DNA of 40,315 nt, from assembly GCA_001770415.1 (NCBI GenBank), contig MEQX01000096.1:1-40315 (forward strand), read 5' to 3'. This stretch comes from Betaproteobacteria bacterium RIFCSPLOWO2_02_FULL_63_19 (GTDB taxonomy: Bacteria; Pseudomonadota; Gammaproteobacteria; Burkholderiales; SG8-39). Of this stretch, positions 37,182 to 40,315 are shown piece by piece. The notes under the pieces are model-generated. The model did not search any database, was not told the origin of the DNA, and worked only from the letters and a program-made list of their open reading frames with translations. Position numbers and translations under genes: made by a program. Position 1 is the first letter of the stretch; each line of letters starts with the position of its first letter.

Positions 37182-38126
37182 ATGAAAGCCAGCGAGGTCG
37201 AAGTGCTTCTGGCCAATCCGCGCGGTTTTTGCGCGGGCGTGGAGCGGGCGATCAGTGTGGTTGAGCGCGCTCTCGCTGTCCACGGGGCACCCATCTATGT
37301 GCGCCACGAGGTGGTGCACAACAGGTTCGTGGTCGATGATCTGCGGCGCAAGGGTGCGATCTTCGTCGAGGATCTCGCGCAGGTCCCGTACGGCGCGACG
37401 CTGATATTCAGTGCGCATGGCGTGTCGAAAGCGGTGCGCGAGGAAGCCAAGGCGCGCGCGCTGCGGGTGTTCGACGCCACCTGTCCGCTGGTTACCAAGG
37501 TGCATGTCGAGGTCGCGAAAATGCGTGCGGCTGGCCGCGAGATCATCATGGTCGGACATCGCGGCCACCCAGAGGTGCAGGGCACGATGGGCCAGGCCGC
37601 AGAAGGCATCTATTTGGTCGAGAACGTGCAGGACGTGGCGCGCCTCGAGGTGCGAAATCCGGACCTGCTCGCCTACGTGACGCAGACGACCCTTTCCGTC
37701 GACGATGCCCGGACCGTGGTCGAGGCGTTGCGCGGGCGCTTTCCGACGATTGTCGGGCCGAAGAAGGACGACATCTGCTACGCGACGCAGAACCGGCAGG
37801 ACGCGGTGAAGTTCGTCGCACAGCAGTGCGACCTGGTGATCGTCGTGGGTTCGTCGAACAGTTCGAACTCCAACCGGCTGCGCGAGGTCGCGCAGGCCCG
37901 CGGCACGGACGCCTACATGGTCGACAGCGCCGCCCAGTTGCGGTCCGAATGGCTGGCGGCAAAGCGGCGAATTGGCGTAACCGCCGGCGCTTCGGCACCC
38001 GACGTGCTGGTGCAGGAGGTCGTCGCCAGACTGCGCGAATTGGGTGCAACGCGAGTGACGCAGCTCGATGGCATCGAGGAGAACGTGGTGTTTCCGTTGC
38101 CCAAAGAACTGGCCGCCAACGGCTGA
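37182..38126 (+). CDS. ispH: 4-hydroxy-3-methylbut-2-enyl diphosphate reductase
   Basis: A 314-residue Fe-S enzyme for the last MEP pathway step, giving IPP and DMAPP. The three cluster-binding cysteines are visible: [13 protein letters not shown] near residue 17, [14 protein letters not shown] near 106 and [14 protein letters not shown] near 207. Substrate-binding histidines are in YVRHEVVHN and [29 protein letters not shown] and [14 protein letters not shown] are further family blocks. It stands after the ribF-ileS-lspA block as in many proteobacteria but is separated from it by the hairpin region and seems to have its own promoter. It complements dxs and ispA at 17670-20569. Confidence 0.98.
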   Translation: MKASEVEVLLANPRGFCAGVERAISVVERALAVHGAPIYVRHEVVHNRFVVDDLRRKGAIFVEDLAQVPYGATLIFSAHGVSKAVREEAKARALRVFDATCPLVTKVHVEVAKMRAAGREIIMVGHRGHPEVQGTMGQAAEGIYLVENVQDVARLEVRNPDLLAYVTQTTLSVDDARTVVEALRGRFPTIVGPKKDDICYATQNRQDAVKFVAQQCDLVIVVGSSNSSNSNRLREVAQARGTDAYMVDSAAQLRSEWLAAKRRIGVTAGASAPDVLVQEVVARLRELGATRVTQLDGIEENVVFPLPKELAANG

Positions 38127-38329
38127 CCGGGTGATCGCGATGCTGCGAGTGGGGGGGCGGCGCCGTTGACCTTGGGACCGAGATGGATTCAAGCGTGATT
38201 TTTTTCACATTCCAGCGCTGCGAGCGAAGCCGGCCTGACCGCTCGTCGTACCAGACGGGCCTTCGGTCGCGCGCATTGGCGCCGCAGGACGTTTTTTTCT
38301 ATCATCGTTAACGAGACAAGGAGTGCGAG

Positions 38330-38776
38330 ATGCATGGTTTCCAGGCTGTGATGGGTAAGCGCGAACAGGGCAGCCGATCGCAGGTGCGGACTTGCGCAAC
38401 GGGTGGATTCACGCTTATCGAACTGATGATCGTCGTGGCGGTCGTTGCCATTCTGGCAGCGGTCGCCTATCCGTCGTATACCTCGCACCTGGCTAAGGGA
38501 CGCCGGGCGGCGGCGCAGAGCCACCTGATGGATCTGGCGCAGAAACAGGCCCAGTACCTGCTCGACAAGCGCGCCTACGCGCCTACCGTGGCGGCACTCG
38601 GCGCCACGACGCCGACCGATGTGAACACCTACTACACGATCGCGGTGTCGGTAGATGCCGGTCCGCCACCGACGTTCCAGTTGAGCGCGACGCCGAAGGC
38701 GGGCACCGCGCAGGCCAACGACGGCGTCCTGGCCATCGACCAGGCTGGCCAGAAGACGCCATCCGACAAGTGGTGA
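38330..38776 (+). CDS. pilE: Type IV pilin PilE-like
   Basis: A 148-residue type IV pilin or pseudopilin. The prepilin peptidase site is ATGG|FTLIELMIVVAVVAIL, with Glu at +5 and a hydrophobic helix following. The C-terminal globular domain contains KGRRAAAQSHLMDLAQKQAQ and the YYTIAVSV strand, typical of PilE-type minor pilins in this cluster position. The leader is long (26 residues) if ATG 38330 is used; this start has AAGGAG six bases upstream, so it is likely. ATG 38351 would shorten it to 19. It is followed by fimT after 3 bases. A T-run and TATCAT lie upstream near 38291-38307 but no complete promoter was identified. Confidence 0.9.
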   Translation: MHGFQAVMGKREQGSRSQVRTCATGGFTLIELMIVVAVVAILAAVAYPSYTSHLAKGRRAAAQSHLMDLAQKQAQYLLDKRAYAPTVAALGATTPTDVNTYYTIAVSVDAGPPPTFQLSATPKAGTAQANDGVLAIDQAGQKTPSDKW

Positions 38777-38779
38777 CCG

Positions 38780-39241
38780 ATGGATTCGCGATGCAGGCGC
38801 GTCAAGGGATTCACGCTCATCGAAGCGCTGATGGTGGTGGGAATTATCGCCATCCTCGGCGCAGTTGCGGCGCCGCCCTTCGTTCGCATGATCGCCGACC
38901 AGCGCGCAAAGTCTGCCGCGACCAACCTGTATACCGCGCTGACCGTGACCCGCAGCGAGGCCATCAAGCACAACCAGAACGTATCGCTGGCGCCCAAGAC
39001 CGGCGGCTGGGCAAACGGCTGGATCATCCCGGACCCGAACGGGGGCGCCAACCTGCTGGACGCGAACGCGACCGGCGTACCGATCAGCGGCGGCCCCGAT
39101 TCGGTGACCTACAACGGCGGCGGGCGGCTTGCCGGCGGGAGTACGGTGCCGTCGTTCACGATCGGCGCCTCGGACATGCCGCAGCGCTGCCTGACGGTCG
39201 ATCTGAGCGGACGCCCGCGTATCAAGGCATTGGCATGCTGA
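38780..39241 (+). CDS. fimT: FimT/GspH-type minor pseudopilin
   Basis: A 153-residue pseudopilin with the prepilin site RRVKG|FTLIEALMVVGIIAIL after a ten-residue basic leader. After the membrane helix comes the GspH/FimT signature: ADQRAKSAATNLYTALTVTR, SEAIKHNQNVSL, then a Gly/Asn-rich beta domain (GGWANGWIIPDPNGG) and a C-terminal strand ending LSGRPRIKALAC. It would be incorporated into the type IV pilus tip complex. It starts 3 bases after pilE and overlaps pilV by 7 bases, so the cluster is one operon. Confidence 0.9.
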   Translation: MDSRCRRVKGFTLIEALMVVGIIAILGAVAAPPFVRMIADQRAKSAATNLYTALTVTRSEAIKHNQNVSLAPKTGGWANGWIIPDPNGGANLLDANATGVPISGGPDSVTYNGGGRLAGGSTVPSFTIGASDMPQRCLTVDLSGRPRIKALAC

Positions 39242-39840
39242 CCCCGCGCGCCACCCGTCAGTCGGGCACGACCATGCTCGAGATCCTGGTCACGCTGGTC
39301 ATCCTCGCCTTCGGCCTGCTCGGTCTTGCCGGACTGAACGCCAAAATCCAGACGCTGGACATGGAGGCCTACCAGAGGGCGCAGGCGATCCTGCTGCTGC
39401 AGGACATCACCGCGCGCATCAAGGCCAACAACGGTAATGCTTCGCTCTATGTGCCCGGAAGTGCCGGCACGACCTACGGCACGGCGGGCGACAGGTACGG
39501 CACCGGCTACGACGACACCTCGGCCTGTGCGGGCACCACACAAGTGGACAGGGACATCTGCGATATCAGCAACGCGCTCAAGGGTGCGGCGGAATCCTCC
39601 AGCGGAACCAAGCTGGGGGCCATGATCGGCGCGCGCGCCTGCGTCGAACAGCTCGTGGTGCCCGACCCCAGCACCGGGGTGTGCGCCCCGGGCAGCTATC
39701 GCGTGACCGTCGCTTGGCAGGGGATGGGGGCCACCGCGGCGCCCTCGCTCACCTGCGGAACGGGGCAATACGGCGCCAACGAAGCCTATCGCCGCGCCAT
39801 CGGCAGCACCATCGTGATCGGGTTGCCAGCATGCATATGA
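39235..39840 (+). CDS. pilV: Type IV pilus minor pilin PilV
   Basis: A 201-residue minor pilin. The prepilin cleavage site is QSG|TTMLEILVTLVILAFG, with Thr instead of Phe at +1 but Glu at +5 kept, a variant seen in PilV. LLGLAGLNAKIQTLDMEAYQ followed by RAQAILLLQDITARIKANN is the PilV signature. The rest is a Gly/Thr/Cys-rich globular domain with several cysteines. It overlaps fimT at its start and pilW at its end. Confidence 0.9.
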   Translation: MLTPRATRQSGTTMLEILVTLVILAFGLLGLAGLNAKIQTLDMEAYQRAQAILLLQDITARIKANNGNASLYVPGSAGTTYGTAGDRYGTGYDDTSACAGTTQVDRDICDISNALKGAAESSSGTKLGAMIGARACVEQLVVPDPSTGVCAPGSYRVTVAWQGMGATAAPSLTCGTGQYGANEAYRRAIGSTIVIGLPACI

Positions 39841-40315
39841 TGAACTGCCTGTCCTGCCGGTGCGGAACGCGCCCCGAACGCGGATTTACGCTCGTCGAGC
39901 TGATGATCTCGGTCGCGCTGTCACTGATGATCCTGGCCGGTCTGGCATCGGTGTTCGTCAACAACAGCGTCGCGCGCAAGGAAATCGAGCGCACCACGCG
40001 CCAGATCGAGAACGGCCGCTACGCCGTGGAGCTGCTCGCCAACAGCCTCGCGCTCGTCGGGTTCTACGCGGAATTCAACCCGACGCTGCTCGCCGCTCCC
40101 GGCGCTGCCGTCGATCCCTGCTCGGCGGACGCGGTCGAGGTGACGAACGGTCTGGCGATGCCGATCCAGGGCTTCCGCAGCGCGACCGCGAGCACGACGG
40201 GATTGTCCTGCCTGACCGATCTGAAGGCGGGCACCGATGTCGTCGTGGTCAGGCGCGCCAGCACCTGCGTTGCCGGAACCACCGGCTGCGACGATCTCAC
40301 CGACGGTGCGTTCTA
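39837..40315 (+). CDS. pilW: Type IV pilus minor pilin PilW, 5' part
   Basis: The frame is open to the window edge; about 159 residues are visible. The prepilin site is RPERG|FTLVELMISVALSLMI after a 16-residue leader. After the helix comes NNSVARKEIERTTRQIENGR, then YAVELLANSLALVGFYAEF, the PilW signature, and a beta-rich Thr/Cys domain. Start ATG 39837 overlaps the pilV stop as ATGA; ATG 39831 and 39840 are also in frame. pilX and pilY1 usually follow, but that lies outside the window. Confidence 0.88.
   Translation, partial: MMNCLSCRCGTRPERGFTLVELMISVALSLMILAGLASVFVNNSVARKEIERTTRQIENGRYAVELLANSLALVGFYAEFNPTLLAAPGAAVDPCSADAVEVTNGLAMPIQGFRSATASTTGLSCLTDLKAGTDVVVVRRASTCVAGTTGCDDLTDGAF

Noticed and set aside
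38127..38329. Possible sigma-54 promoter upstream of pilE
   Set aside because: No GG-N10-GC core with the expected TGGCAC and TTGCA elements was found.

Overview
The window is high-GC, densely coded chromosome of a betaproteobacterium. The evidence is the shape of the proteins (Dxs, IspH, IleS, YajQ, FolE2), the divergent rpsT/murJ pair, the ribF-ileS-lspA-ispH block followed by minor pilin genes, and many ATGA-type gene overlaps. No genus can be named safely from the sequence alone. No tRNA, rRNA, CRISPR array, intact insertion sequence or prophage was seen. Most of the window is core metabolism and housekeeping.

Layout. 1-3972: the 3' end of dnaE, a RidA-family protein that lacks the catalytic arginine, then an AT-richer patch holding an aldo/keto reductase with an altered catalytic tetrad and a GNAT acetyltransferase remnant. 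3969-11615, minus strand: metG, then a signalling cassette (class III nucleotide cyclase, small lipoprotein, Ser/Thr kinase), then homospermidine synthase, a four-helix membrane protein and acylphosphatase. 11759-13423, plus strand: apbC (mrp) and dcd. 13433-17216, minus strand: a tightly packed run of a Rieske oxygenase, a 3-mercaptopyruvate-type sulfurtransferase, a DUF2784 membrane protein, thyA and folA. 17435-21508, plus strand: xseB, ispA, dxs and folE2, an isoprenoid and folate block.

21510-28602: a truncated aspartyl-protease-like gene, a glutamine amidotransferase, yajQ, a metallophosphoesterase, the arginine genes argD-argF-argG (minus strand), an orphan ParA-type ATPase and a small conserved protein. 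28808-36854: rpsT and murJ diverge, followed by a SirB1-like protein, a PEBP-family protein, ribF, ileS and lspA. 36855-37181: an unusual intergenic region with three consecutive perfect hairpins. 37182 to the end: ispH, then the type IV pilus minor pilin cluster pilE-fimT-pilV-pilW, the last cut by the window edge.

Linked functions. Dxs, IspA and IspH belong to the MEP/isoprenoid pathway. FolE2, FolA, ThyA and Dcd supply folate and thymidylate. ArgD, ArgF and ArgG cover the late arginine pathway. RibF, IleS and LspA form a common proteobacterial housekeeping block. The least ordinary items are the paired hairpins before ispH that share an apical half but differ in compensated basal halves, the kinase/lipoprotein/cyclase cassette, two enzymes with substituted catalytic residues, and two gene remnants. 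I did not see a clearly new multi-gene system; the cassette and the hairpins are the best candidates.
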